Source: Camarhynchus parvulus (taxonomy: Eukaryota > Chordata > Aves > Passeriformes > Thraupidae). From it: DNA of 64,000 bases. A program made the translations under genes and the position numbers. The notes below the pieces were generated by a model, which was given only the letters and a program-made list of their open reading frames with translations, did no database searches and was not told where the DNA came from. The DNA is taken from assembly GCF_901933205.1 (NCBI RefSeq), contig NC_044573.1:53191493-53255492 (forward strand), given 5' to 3'. How positions within the stretch are numbered: the first letter of the stretch is position 1; every line of letters starts with the position of its first letter. This document shows positions 24,594 through 36,060 of this stretch, one piece after another.

Positions 24594-26804
24594 TTTGATT
24601 TATTTTTTATTAAAGTGTACATTTAAAAATCAGAAATAAAGGTATAGAGGCAAGCCTGAAAGAGAGGTTATCTTCCCCTACTGGTATTTTTCCCTTTAAA
24701 ACCAGCACACAGTGATTGTTATATCCCTTCAGAAATCAGTGATGCACTTTGTGCTTCTGAGAAGTGGCATGCATTCCCATTCATACATGATCTGAAAGGC
24801 AGATCTGAATTCAGACCCTTGCTTTATATGTTTTGCAAAAATACAGCTTCAGTTTCCTCCCAAATGGAAAAAGTCATGTTTTGGTAAAACAGACCCTGTA
24901 GCATTAAGGCATCACATTGTGGCTGATACCCACTGACCAGGACACTGGGTATTAGCCCAAGGATGAAAGAAAGGCAAAGCACAGTTACATTCTGGGTGAG
25001 GGTTTTTTTGTTCAGTTATTGCCTGTCAAGGTAGTTGTAACCAATGTAAGCATGAGCAATCTCAGGACTGACAGGTTTTTCAGAGATCAAGGTGATGTTA
25101 TTCTACCATTGACTCTTTGATCAGAGTCTGATACTACTGAACTTCAACCTGACTCAAGGGAATATGCAAAAGTTTCGCTACTGAGTCTGAGTGTGGTCAG
25201 GAAAACAGACCTTGCAAATTGGTGTGTATACCTAACTATAGCTGCACTGAGAATATAAAGGGTATATCTTCTCTAAGAGATACACTTGGGGAATTTTCAA
25301 TAGTAGAAATGCTATAAAATATCATAAAATTGGAAAATGCTTTGAAATGGGCTGACACCAACTACATAATGCTTCAAATCTGGCTGCATTACTCTGGACA
25401 AAATTATTTTGTCTCATATTTACAAAAGCCAGTTTAGAAGAAAAATAATTATCAGTAATTTACGGCAGATTTTATTTTTCTCTTCTTAGTAGATAGTGCC
25501 TTTTTGGCTGCTGACTAGGTAACAGAGCTAATATTTTGGATACTACTTAGTTAAGCCGTTCTGCCTGTGAATGTGCTTATTCTATTAATGTGTCTACAGT
25601 GAACAGAGTAAGATACCTGCAGCTTTAGCTGACTTAGTTTTCCTTTGGAGAAGGAAAAGGGGCTCTGGTAATGTCATTAATATGATTTTCACTGATTTTT
25701 TTTTTACACTATTGTTTTAAACGGTCTATGTCTGACTTTTGAGAGAGGCTCCAAATTGTGTAGCAGAGTGTATGAAAACTGAGCATAGAAAGTTAGTTGA
25801 CATTACTCTTGACTACTTGTAGCTCAAAATGTTATGGTTTTTTTCTAGCTCCAATACTTCCAGACCTGTCTTTGGAAAAGTCTTAGATGCTTTTGTGTGG
25901 TGCAATGGTCACACCCAGTGGCCAGTTGGGTTAATCACATATGTGTATTCCCTATGGATATCTGAGGCAGTTTGTTACAGGAATTTCTTCTTATGTACTA
26001 TGACAGCTTGGAATCTAACTGGATAGCAGGAAAACAATGTATGCCCACCTTCACCTCAAGGTTTGTTCCCAAAAGACCCTGGCTGATCAAAAAGAAGGTC
26101 TGGACCATTCATGAAATGAATAGGAAAGAGGTGATGAATCCCCCATGGAGACATTCTTAAAATTAGGACCTTTGACTATAATGAGCTGGTGTTTTAAAAG
26201 AATTATTCAAGGACAGGCTGAAATAAAACCCTGTACTTTTCCTTAGTTTAAATTCAGCTTTCTTTTAACTATGGAAAGCCTGAAACATTTGCCTGATTAT
26301 TCTTTTTTGTCTTTATCAAGGTAATTGGGAAAAAAGGACCATTTTTCTTTTCCATAAATAAAAAAAATGTATAGAAGCATCATGGATAAATCAAAGGAAG
26401 TGCATACATATAACCCCCCCTTCCCTCTCCTCCCAGCCTAACTATAGCATCCTCTATTAGCATCACAATGACACTGATGTTTTCTTTCTCCCAATGTAGA
26501 CCATTTTGTCAAGGTCCCTGTTTTCAATTAGCGTCAGCAAATGACACATGGGTGGGAATGCCACAGGCATGTTCAGTGGAGGTGCCACTGTGGTCGCTGA
26601 TTTTTGGGGTGGGGGATGGGAGAGCCAAGTTTCAAGGGCGAAAAAGGGAGGAACTACTCTTCATATAAACCTTTGCCTTAATGCTCCCAAGGACACATAT
26701 ATTAATTAGTTCCCTTGCCCACATCACATCACACTCGTGCAAGCAGTCCATGGTGGGCTTCATTTACGCAGTGTCAACCCAAGTAACAAGCAAATCACAG
26801 AAGT
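24594..26804. other. Unique non-coding DNA
   Basis: No gene, RNA or repeat family recognised. Short frames at 25,829-26,160 and 26,468-26,668 show no motif. Confidence 0.5.
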
Positions 26805-27302
26805 ACAGAATCATTCAGATTGGAAAAGACCTCAAAGATTGTCAAGTCCAATCCCTGACCAATCACCACCTTGTTAAACAGACCAGGGCAGTAAGTGTCA
26901 CACCCAGTTTGTTGAGCACCTCTGGGGACAGTGACCTCCTTGGGCAGTCCGTTACAGTGGTTAACAATCCTTTCCATCAAAAATTCCTCCTCATGTCCGC
27001 CCTGAACCTCCCCTGGCTCAGCTTGGGCTATGTCCCCTCATCATGTCACTGGGTCCCTGGGAGAAGAGGCTGATCCCCACCTGGCAACAGCCTCCTTTCA
27101 CAAACTGCTAAGATCTCCTCTGAGCCTCCTTTTCTCCAGGCTAAACACCACCAGCTCCCTCAGCTGCTCTTCACAGGACTTCTGCTCCAGACCCTTCACC
27201 AGCTTCATCGCCCTTCTCTGGACTTGCTCCAGCATCTCAGTGTCCTTGAAGTGAGGGCTCCAGAACTGGACACAGTACTTGAGCTGCAGACTCTCCAGTG
27301 CT
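26805..27302 (-). mobile_element. CR1 LINE 3' end, antisense, best preserved copy
   Basis: Roughly 500 bp of CR1 lies in reverse orientation. On the plus strand it begins with the element's 3' terminus (cagaatcattcagattggaa, then aagacctcaaagattgtcaa), passes a cctctggggacagtgacctc block, gggcagtccgttacagtgg, aaaattcctcctcatgtccg and cttttctccaggctaaacac, and ends near gacacagtacttgagctgcag, where the copy is 5'-truncated. The wording and order match avian CR1 families (CR1-J/Y-like by memory, subfamily unproven). It is less degraded than the copy at 5.6 kb. The frames at 26,681-27,254 that cross it are antisense to the element and are not genes. Confidence 0.95.
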
Positions 27303-30300
27303 GCATGCGGAGGGAATGGTGAAATATTTGTTTGAATAATTTTTAATTATTAAATCTTCATTATTTAATTTTGACAGTCTTACCCCAAATGTTTTAAAAC
27401 ATTGCCTCAAAGCTATAAATAAGTGGGATTTTTTTCAGCTTCTTATCAGCACGCTCACCTTCTTTAGAACAGAAAATACCTGTCAATTTCTATACATTTC
27501 TCTTTTATCTTCAGCATCTGCTACTTGATTCTTCTTGCATTCTTTTTTCCCCAGAACCTGGAAAAGTTGTTCCCTTCTGATATGAAAAGTTCTGCCACAG
27601 CTTCTGCATTGTTGCCTGGGTGCTGGCACCTGCAGGAACTATACCAAGGCTTTTAAGAACTTTTTCTACTGAAAAGCTTTTGTACATTTCCTGGTCGAGA
27701 TGCAGACTTTGGATACTGGATTTGAATATATTGACAGTAGTCTTGCTTTACTTAATTTTCCCTCACACATACAGTCCTTGGTCTCCCAGGTCTCCACAGA
27801 CCATGTATTAGACAAAGCAGAAAAGGCACTAATCACAGATTTTTTAAAAATAACTCTGAATTCCTTTTTCTTGATGAAATTTTATTTTGTGCTTAGATCA
27901 CTGAAAAAAAAATCCCAGCATGAGCCACTGTGAACATTAAGAGAATGATGCCACTAATTCTTATTACAACTGAGACAGTCAATCTGGAAATTACATAGGA
28001 TGAATTTTGGATCTCTGGAGTGACCTGAGAGGCTTTATGTCAGGATACTCATCCAAAACCCCACACACTAATATATTACAGCTATTTTTCTGTACTGGGT
28101 TTTCTTGCACCTCACAGCATGGAGATATTCAGTGCAGGAGTTTGTGCTCACTCTTCGTTTTTGCTTTGTGGGTCACATTCAAATGAAGCTTCCACATGGG
28201 ATCAAACTTGACAAAAAAGAGCAGTTATAGCTTAAGAAGGAGAGCTGGCCTGCTTTTTGTATCCGTTCCCTTGCTGGTTGTTTCAATATGCATGTGATAT
28301 AAAGGGACTTTGTCATGTCCAGTTTGTCCACCAGCTCAGGTTAGAGTCAAGAGTCAACAAACTCCCTAAATTCAATGAAAGTTTCTGTCATTTAATGAAA
28401 TTAATAAAACTTGAGTCAAAATATCAAAAGTATTGTGCTGTGATGCAAAATAACACTAGTGTGTGGAATCATATAGAAAAACTTTGTATAAACAAAATAA
28501 AACCATTGATGCTGTTTATCTAAATTGACTGACTAATTTGATAGAAACTAAAAAAATGTTTCCTTACTTTTACTGTATTGATATAATCCCGTTTCAACTC
28601 CAGTTGACACATAGGTCTATTTATGTGAAGTACCAACTGTCATTTAATGGTTAATAAGAAATGATTTGTAAAGTTCTTTCCAGCTTCAGTGACCTCATCT
28701 TGGAGTAAATAAATCAAAAAGGAGTAAATAGAAGACATGCCTATATGTGTTGCAATGTTAAATAAAGTTTCCTGTGCTTTATGTACCCAAAAGAGATATG
28801 ATGTGTTCTTTTGAATGGGATTGACCCATTCCTACTGCAAGTATGAAATTAGATTTAGTGGAGAAATACCCAATCACCTGAGCTCCTACAGTTTGTGAGG
28901 CAGATGGAAAGAGGAGTCCTTTTGGTCTGCCACTGTTTTCAAGGTCCAGCTGCACATGCTGTAACATCTGGGGTCAGCCCATGGAGATGTGCATACCTTG
29001 CTTTTCATCTCTCTTCTCTGTGACCACCCCAAAGTAATTTCTCCTATTAAAAAGGAGAAACTGGAGAAGAGGCCCTATAGCAAAGAGTATTTGCTTCATG
29101 TTTTCCCAGGACTGACAAGTGGACACAAGGAGTTACTGTCTGTGCAGAGATTCCCCAGCATGGACTTTCTACATGTGCAATGACAGGATCGATGTTGTTA
29201 TGGTCTGTGAAGCTGAAGGTCCACCAATAACGAGATTGAATTACTTCTGCTGAGAACAGGGCCATTGTGATGGCAGGGGGGATTAAAATCCTGTCAGGCC
29301 TGAATCCAAAATGAGGTCAGTGGGAGATTTCTGAGGCATACCCTTTCGATCCATGCTTCAAGGTCTGTCAAGGGTGCATTCAGGTGTGCCAAGGTTTGAT
29401 GCACTCTGGTGCCTCCTAAAGTAGTTATGCCATTGCCAAGGAAGGGCCACTGTGATGGTATTAAACATCCCATCTGGAAGCAGTTTTGCTACGTCATCCT
29501 CAGAATTATACAGGGTGCAGAAGATGCAGCACGTGGTTTTGAGCAGGCTATAAGAACACAATACCTTTATTAGGCATCAAGTCTCTAAATATCCCTGGGA
29601 AACCCTGGGCAATTTACTTTAGTTCTATCTGCCACTCAGACCAGGCTCATCATTTTTGTGCTAAGGGCATGACAGTGCATCATTGACATTAATGGTGTCA
29701 AACACGTGATGTGATGCATAAGCATGATTGCATGAATTAATTAAATGGCAACTCCCTGAACTCATTTAGCTTTTTCCCCTGCAATACATTGGTAAATAGA
29801 TGTTGCACTTACTGCACGAACCTTCAACAGAGGATCCAAACTAAACCAAAGCAAGAGACCTTCCCCCCCCAACTAATTAATCCACACAATGCCCCTGTGC
29901 TGTTTGTCACACAGCAGCTTCTCTTACTTGGATCAAGTTTGTTCCAATCACTTTGAATGCAAAAAGCAGTTGATCATTTCATCCATGTGACTGCAAGGGT
30001 GACTGTCACAGCTTGCAAAGCATATGGTAGCTCTTGCAACATCAATAATAATCTCTAAGTAATGCAACTTTGGGTTATAGTCATCTTTTATTATCACTCC
30101 AGTCTTCCAGTAGCTTCCTCCTGTCTCTCTTGTAAAATTTTTGTCATTCATTATTAAATGAAACCTTCTATACCCAGTGATTACATTATCAAGGATTACC
30201 TGCTGAAAGGGATCAAAATTGATCAAAATAAAGGTTGTGTTATTCTGAATAAATTTTACTTATTTTGAGGGGCTTAATCAAATTAATTAGAGAATGAAAT

Positions 30301-33300
30301 TAAACAATAAGCAAGTAATGTTTTAAGCATTTTGCAGCTGGGGACACTGAAATATAAAGAGGAAAAAGGGACTTGCCACAGGTTTGCCTGTAAATGAAAT
30401 GGAACTGAATTTTCTCCTTGAAGGCTAAATGCAACCCTTACAGATTCCACATGGAGTGGAGCTTATAAAGTGTTTATGTAAAATCTGTGGAGGGCAATGG
30501 AATACTTTTTGGTTGTCATTTGAAAGTTAAATTCTATTACATAAAGAATAAAATCCACTGCAACTATAGAAGGTCATTTTTCTTTAGATATATCATAGTA
30601 TTCTATTCCCACGCTGAAATGAATTCAAGATTGGGCATATTCACAGTATTCCTTACAATCTCTGTAAGATTTATTTGAATCATTCTAAATAAGATGCCTT
30701 TCACACTCTGCCTGCTATGGGGTATTGAGAACGTCTGTTTACTAATAAGAGAGCAACATCCATAGAACTCCAACATCCAACTTCATGGAACAGGAGAGGT
30801 TTCAAACATGGCTGCCATGTTAAGTCAGGTGTCAGAGTGCATGACTGGTCAGGTAATGGGAATAACAAGTGTTTACAGACAAAATTAAATGGGACAACAA
30901 CAAGTCTGGGGAACAAGCTATTCATGATGCTTATTATTTTGGGAATGAAGGAGTGAAGCTAAAGGTACAGAAATCATTGAAATATCTTCATGTTTTTGTC
31001 CAGTTACTCAGAAGCTGGGTTTATGAGTCTCTGAGTTAGAGAAATCATGGACTTGTGCTAAGAAGGGATAGAGTGCTGACATATTTAGTTAGCAAAGCCC
31101 ACTCCATTTGTTTCCTGAACAGGTGAGCTTCACGGCCTTGTGTCTAGTTGTGTATCGCTGGTAGAGACACAGACCTTGTGTTCTGCTGCCTTGTGGGACT
31201 GTAGTCAGAGCACTGTCACTGTGAAAGAATGAGATTAAAACCATCTCCAAGGGAGTGAGTTCTCAGGTCTGCTCTCATGTGGGTTCGTCAACACAAATAT
31301 CCCACTTCACCTTGCCAGGGCATTTCTGGCACAATACAAATCTACTCTGATGTCAGAGTAGATGCTTTGCAAGGGAATTTAGAGTGTTTTTAGGGGTGGA
31401 GAAAGCCAAGGGTTGCTCATCTTGCCTAATCACACAGGATGTCTTTGTAAGCCTAGAAAAGTTGAGCTTGAGGGGAACCTACACTCTCCTTTGCAAAGGA
31501 TGGGAAGGGACTTTTATCTTTGCATGAGCTTTCAGACTACAGGCAGGATAAAACCAGGTAAAACTGCACTTCTGGCTAAAATAATTTTTAAAGAAGGAGT
31601 CTGATTGTGCCTGGCTCTTGTGTGGGTACAAATGAGGAAGAAAGGCATAAGGGGTTTTCTCTGTTCTCTTCCCACAAAATCAGACTTGCTATACCTCTCT
31701 TAGGTATCTCAAAGTGATGTCTGTTCAGATCTGAATGTTATCCTGAGCTACTTTATTTATAGTCAATGAAAAGAAATTAGAGGGTGCTTTTTTCCTTTAG
31801 ATAAAGCATATCATTGTAGCAGATGGTCTGAGACAGGCAAAACAAATCACCCTGTGAAGTTGAGTCCTTCTTGCCATTGAGTATAAAGGCTAGAGTGACT
31901 CAGATTAAGATACCTTCTTTTTAAGAACAAAAGTTAAATAAAATATAGATCAGGAATAAGGACCAGCTCTTGCACTACTTCATTATTCTGGAAGGTGGAG
32001 GTCTCCAGGAGGGCTCAGTTTAATGGAGTAATCTTTCCTAACCCATACTGTATTTTTGTTGATAGGTAGCTGGTTCACAAGTTCAAGCTCTTGCAGTCTG
32101 AGTCCAATCTTTGCTGTTGATAGGTAAGTTGAGACACAGGTCAACAAAGTAAAGTGCATAGGCTTGCAAGAAAACCTTTGTGTCAATGGAAAACAAGCTC
32201 AGGGATTCTGAGCTCAACAGTCATGTGGCCACAAATCCAGCTCTTGGTAATTTTGAAATTTTTCTAGTAATACCAGAATGATTTGTAAAGATAAACTGAG
32301 TCATAAAAGATTCCTCGTGTAGCTGAGAAGAGATAACACAACTGAATTCATAGAGACCCATAATATTTTCCTACCCAGAAAGGACACATTCCTTTGTCCA
32401 ACTTTCAAAATAGGTACTAAGATACCCATCTTTCTTTTTTCCCCTTGCTATTGTTCACTTGTGAATATGTAACACAGCATAACATTCTCAAACTATAATC
32501 TGCTCAACATTATCTAATTGCATCTGTCATTTTACTCTGCAATAAAGTACTTCTGGGGAAAAAGAAATATGGAACTTAGCACTTGATCTACTTTTTTAAA
32601 AATTGCTTCTGATTTTAAACGTGTAGCAATGACATTTACCTGCTAAAATTTAAAAAGCAAAAACAATCTGCATGTTATCAAGCTCATATTTAGTTATCAT
32701 CTCTAGCTCATATGCTACAGTGTAGGTATGCCTTGTTCCAGTGATTCTTAGGGCAGAGATGTTCTTGTACAAGAGCTGAGCTGTGGCCTATATCTCTATT
32801 TTTGTTGTATGCTTTAATCAGCCTATAGACAGCCTGTTTGGTATTGTGTAATTATTGTTCTTCTGAATGTGCTAATTGCACTTTGGCTGTATAACTTGTC
32901 AATGGGAGGGGTGCCAACATAGTCACTAAGAAACATCTTTGTGCTATCCATGCCAGCTTCCCAGAAAATACATCCAAGATAGTTATTGATCCTTTTTCTT
33001 GTGCTTTTACAGCTTAATCTCCCTTCATCCCCCTGCCTTTTTTTTTGATTTTCAAATTGATACCCTGTGAAAGCGATTTCCTTTGTCAAATCCCACACCA
33101 GAAGTGGGCCAGCTTCTTGCAGCCTTGTATGTCACTCACAGTTTCTACTTTCTCACCTTTCTTCTCTCTGTTCTTTCCCCTTAGAATATCTCCTTCCTGC
33201 TGCCACTGAATGAGGATAGGAAAAGTCAATTATTGCTGCTTGATGGTTGGCATTCTCGAGTTGCACAGAAAGTATTAGGCATGAATTTGTTACTGCCTTC

Positions 33301-33389
33301 AAAAACCATGGGAGCCTCTACACAGGCTTGTCTCCTAAAACTCGAGTACAAAGACAGTCTTGCCTTGTATGTGCTTACATAAAAAGGAA
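27303..33389. other. Unique AT-rich non-coding DNA
   Basis: No gene was recognised over 6 kb. Frames (for example 27,700-27,933, 28,257-28,523 and 29,948-30,226) are below 95 codons and match nothing I know. An eight-base C run lies at 29,863-29,870. A small perfect hairpin at 31,341-31,362 is listed separately. Confidence 0.55.
31341..31362. repeat. Perfect 10-bp-arm inverted repeat
   Basis: tctactctga, a two-base tg centre, then tcagagtaga. There is no mismatch. It lacks an adjacent T run and any RNA context. Confidence 0.85.
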
Positions 33390-33730
33390 ACAGCAGGGAT
33401 TAATTACTTTAGACAGCTAAATAAATATTTATTTCCCCATAATAGTCTTCAAAAATATCTGTCACTGCTTCACCGCCTAACAATGGCTGGTAGCGACAAG
33501 TAGGATCTTTTTCAATGGAAGTTGCTTTTTAATGAGTGTTTTTCGAGTAGGAGGTTTAATCTGATGCTGCTTTTGGAGCAATGCCTAGCCTACCCCAATG
33601 CAAACTCTCTCTGATTAACAAAAGCCTGCATTTTTAAACTGATCTAGCTCAGCTGATGCTAGTTGATTCTTTTATTTAACTCAGGCTTGTTTATGAGTCA
33701 ATTAGCATTTAAACTGAGCTCCCAGCCTTC
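33390..33730. promoter_or_regulatory. Enhancer-like block (candidate conserved non-coding element)
   Basis: The block is AT-rich yet of high complexity, with many short transcription-factor-like words: gattaac, cagctg E-boxes, atgagtcaattag (AP-1-like next to a homeodomain TAATT core read on one strand or the other) and paired tttaaactga(t/g)ct copies about 75 bp apart. This texture is typical of conserved developmental enhancers, but conservation cannot be shown from one sequence. Confidence 0.27.
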
Positions 33731-34667
33731 ATATAAACTCTCAGCCACCTAAACCAAACAAAACAGCACTTTCTCCTGCTTTTAGGGGCCACTAAGCACC
33801 TATAAAATATCCTACTGTAGCATTTTTAAGTTGCCAGGGCCTAGAGAATTCGTCTAGTGATTTTGGCTGTGACTCATTCAGGCCAAAATTAGATTAGGTA
33901 CTATCCTTAGAGTAGGAGTTTGCACTTCCATTTCTCTCTCAGTGTCCCTGCTGCCTTCCCTGGGAGAAACCTCCTGCTAGAAGTGGTGGGGCAAGCAGTT
34001 AGGTGAGATGCAGTGCACCTAAAACGGCCTGGAAATGTTGAAATACATTCATTCACCTTTCCAACCATTTGCCTCTCCTCCTTCTACTGTGTTAAGCAGT
34101 AAATTCCTTTTTAATTTTGCTTATACTCTCTGCCACACTCGGTGTGTAGGACTTTTTGTAAATCTTATCCCCGAAATGGATCTGTGGCACACAAATTGGA
34201 GCCATTCCCTGTGACATTTGTGAGCTCATGTTCTGCTGTGTTGTTTTTGCATAGCTTTAAGAATAGAATTGAAGGTGCTGTTAATTTTGGGAAATGAACT
34301 TTCAAGCAGAAACCATGCAGACTTCATTCTGGACCATAGGTAAAGTGCATGAACTCTTCTGTTGATTTTCCAGTGGCTCTGATGAGCTTCTTCAAGGTGC
34401 AGCAAGCCCTCTGCTGGCTTTTTCCAGGTGCCAAGATGCTCACATATACATAGAAGATTGTGGTGACACTGTGCTTTTGCATGTGGAAGGATGTTTCTGT
34501 CTTTGACCCCAGCAGCAGACAGAGAACACAGCCTGGTCTTTCGACAGATAATGTGTCACGTTCTTACTTCACATGTGCCTTTCAGAAATCTTTCAAACCT
34601 CTGGCTTTGAATTAGCAGCAGAAATTTGAAGATACATCCTCTAACGGTGACAATCATCCTGATTTCA
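33731..34667. other. Unique non-coding DNA
   Basis: Nothing supported beyond ordinary sequence; no open frame of note and no repeat family. Confidence 0.5.
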
Positions 34668-34713
34668 GAGGAGGTAGGACTCAATGACTGTCAGAGGTCC
34701 CTTCCAGCCACCA
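34668..34713 (+). mobile_element. Short CR1 3'-end remnant
   Basis: gaggaggtaggactcaatga followed by ctgtcagaggtcccttccag resembles the CR1 3' segment that reads gaggttggactcgatgatct and then ggaggtcccttccaacc. Only about 45 bases are recognisable, so this could be a very short truncated insertion or chance similarity. Confidence 0.5.
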
Positions 34714-35880
34714 TCTCCTCAGCCATTTAAACCAGTCAATATTTGATGTCTTTCTTTGATTCAAGTCACTGAACGCAAGCATTGAAGGCCCAGCCTGTGT
34801 TTGTTGGGACAACAAGGCTCTTTTTAGGCCATAGATAAAACTGAGCTGCTGAACTTATGCAGTAATTATTTGGTACAAGTTTTCTCAGGCATTAGTAGGA
34901 GGGAGAGATGCTTGTTTGAAAGCTCCCCAAAAGGCATGTCGGGGAGAGAGACCACAAGTCACTTTACCAGCAAGAGCAGCTGCTCTGCAGTAGAGCCCAG
35001 GCACCTCCTGCTTGTGGCAGAGGGACATGACAGAAAGGGAGGTGCTTTGGCTTGTCCTGGGCTCTCACAACAGTGACCTGTCTTCCCAGGGTAGGTCTGG
35101 GCTGTGTCCTCCTGGGATGGAAGTGGAAGATGGAGATGGAGAGATGGAGAGTGAGGGCACATGGATGTGAGCAGAGAAATAGAGATGGGTGACAGGAAAA
35201 TGAGAGAAAAAGGCATCTCAGAGCCACTGTCAAGTGGAGTTTGGGGCAGGGGGGAAGCTGCCATGTGGAAATGGTGAGTAAGGAGAATAGGGAGAGTGGT
35301 AGAGGGCAGTAGTGCATCCTCCCCTTGTCCTCAAGGGAGGGAGCGTGCTGTGGGGGGAAAGGACGCATGCACTCTGGGATGGGGCACTACACAGAGGCGT
35401 GGGGTGAGAGAGGAGGCAGCAGGAGGTGGTATGGAGAATTCCTGAAGCAGAGAGAGGGCAGACAGACCATCAGGGATCTTGTGTGGTGAGCAGTGCCTTT
35501 TGCACTCAGATCTATGGAAGCAGCAAAGTGTACAACCCACAGGATGCTCAAGGGAAGGCTGGCTGAGCATGTGTTGTAGTGGTGCAGCCTAACACCTTCT
35601 CCAGCTTTGGGCAAGAGGTGGGAGAGGAGAGTGTTTTCAGGAAAAAGAGATCTAATTCAAGAGTCACCTCTCTTTTCCTCCCTTCCCCCATTCTTTTTGT
35701 TTATTTGTGTAGTCAGGTACTTGAAAGGTGGTTTAATATACTCATTTTATATATGCCAGGGCAGCTCCATCCCTGATTGAACTCCACTGAATCCAGATCA
35801 TTATTAGAAAATTGCTTTATAAATAAGCCTGGACTGAGAGACACTTTCTATGTTAAATAGAAAGCATTGTGCTTCTAGGG
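34714..35880. other. Unique non-coding DNA with a GA-rich patch
   Basis: A GATGGA/GAGATG-type imperfect simple repeat lies at about 35,128-35,151 inside a purine-rich 35,100-35,470 stretch. Minus-strand frames there (34,959-35,614) are Ser/Pro/Leu-rich products of that bias and are not called as genes. Confidence 0.5.
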
Positions 35881-36060
35881 CTGCCACGTGTTTTCTTGAA
35901 ACGCAAACACTGGCAGCATGCACATCATTGTTAAACTAATTAAAGTTTAAAGAGAGACCTTTATACGTACTAGTCTAGCTAATTTGTTGTCACAGGATCA
36001 TAATTCATTAAATATATTTTCTATTGTTAGTTAAATCAATAGTGAGCAAAACAGCATATG
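35881..36060. promoter_or_regulatory. Enhancer-like block with E-box and homeodomain-type cores
   Basis: Contains the palindromic E-box CACGTG at 35,885-35,890, a 20-base inverted repeat ttaaact-aattaa-agtttaa at 35,931-35,950 carrying a TAATTA homeodomain core, and further cataattcatta and agttaaatcaatag words downstream. It has no simple-repeat character and no open frame of note. Resemblance to conserved non-coding elements is my inference. Confidence 0.3.

Noticed and set aside
26681..27254. Plus-strand frames of 130 and 74 codons.
   Set aside because: They overlap an antisense CR1 copy and are read opposite to the element's own strand.
34959..35614. Minus-strand Ser/Pro/Leu-rich frames.
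   Set aside because: They are explained by the GA-rich bias of the plus strand here.
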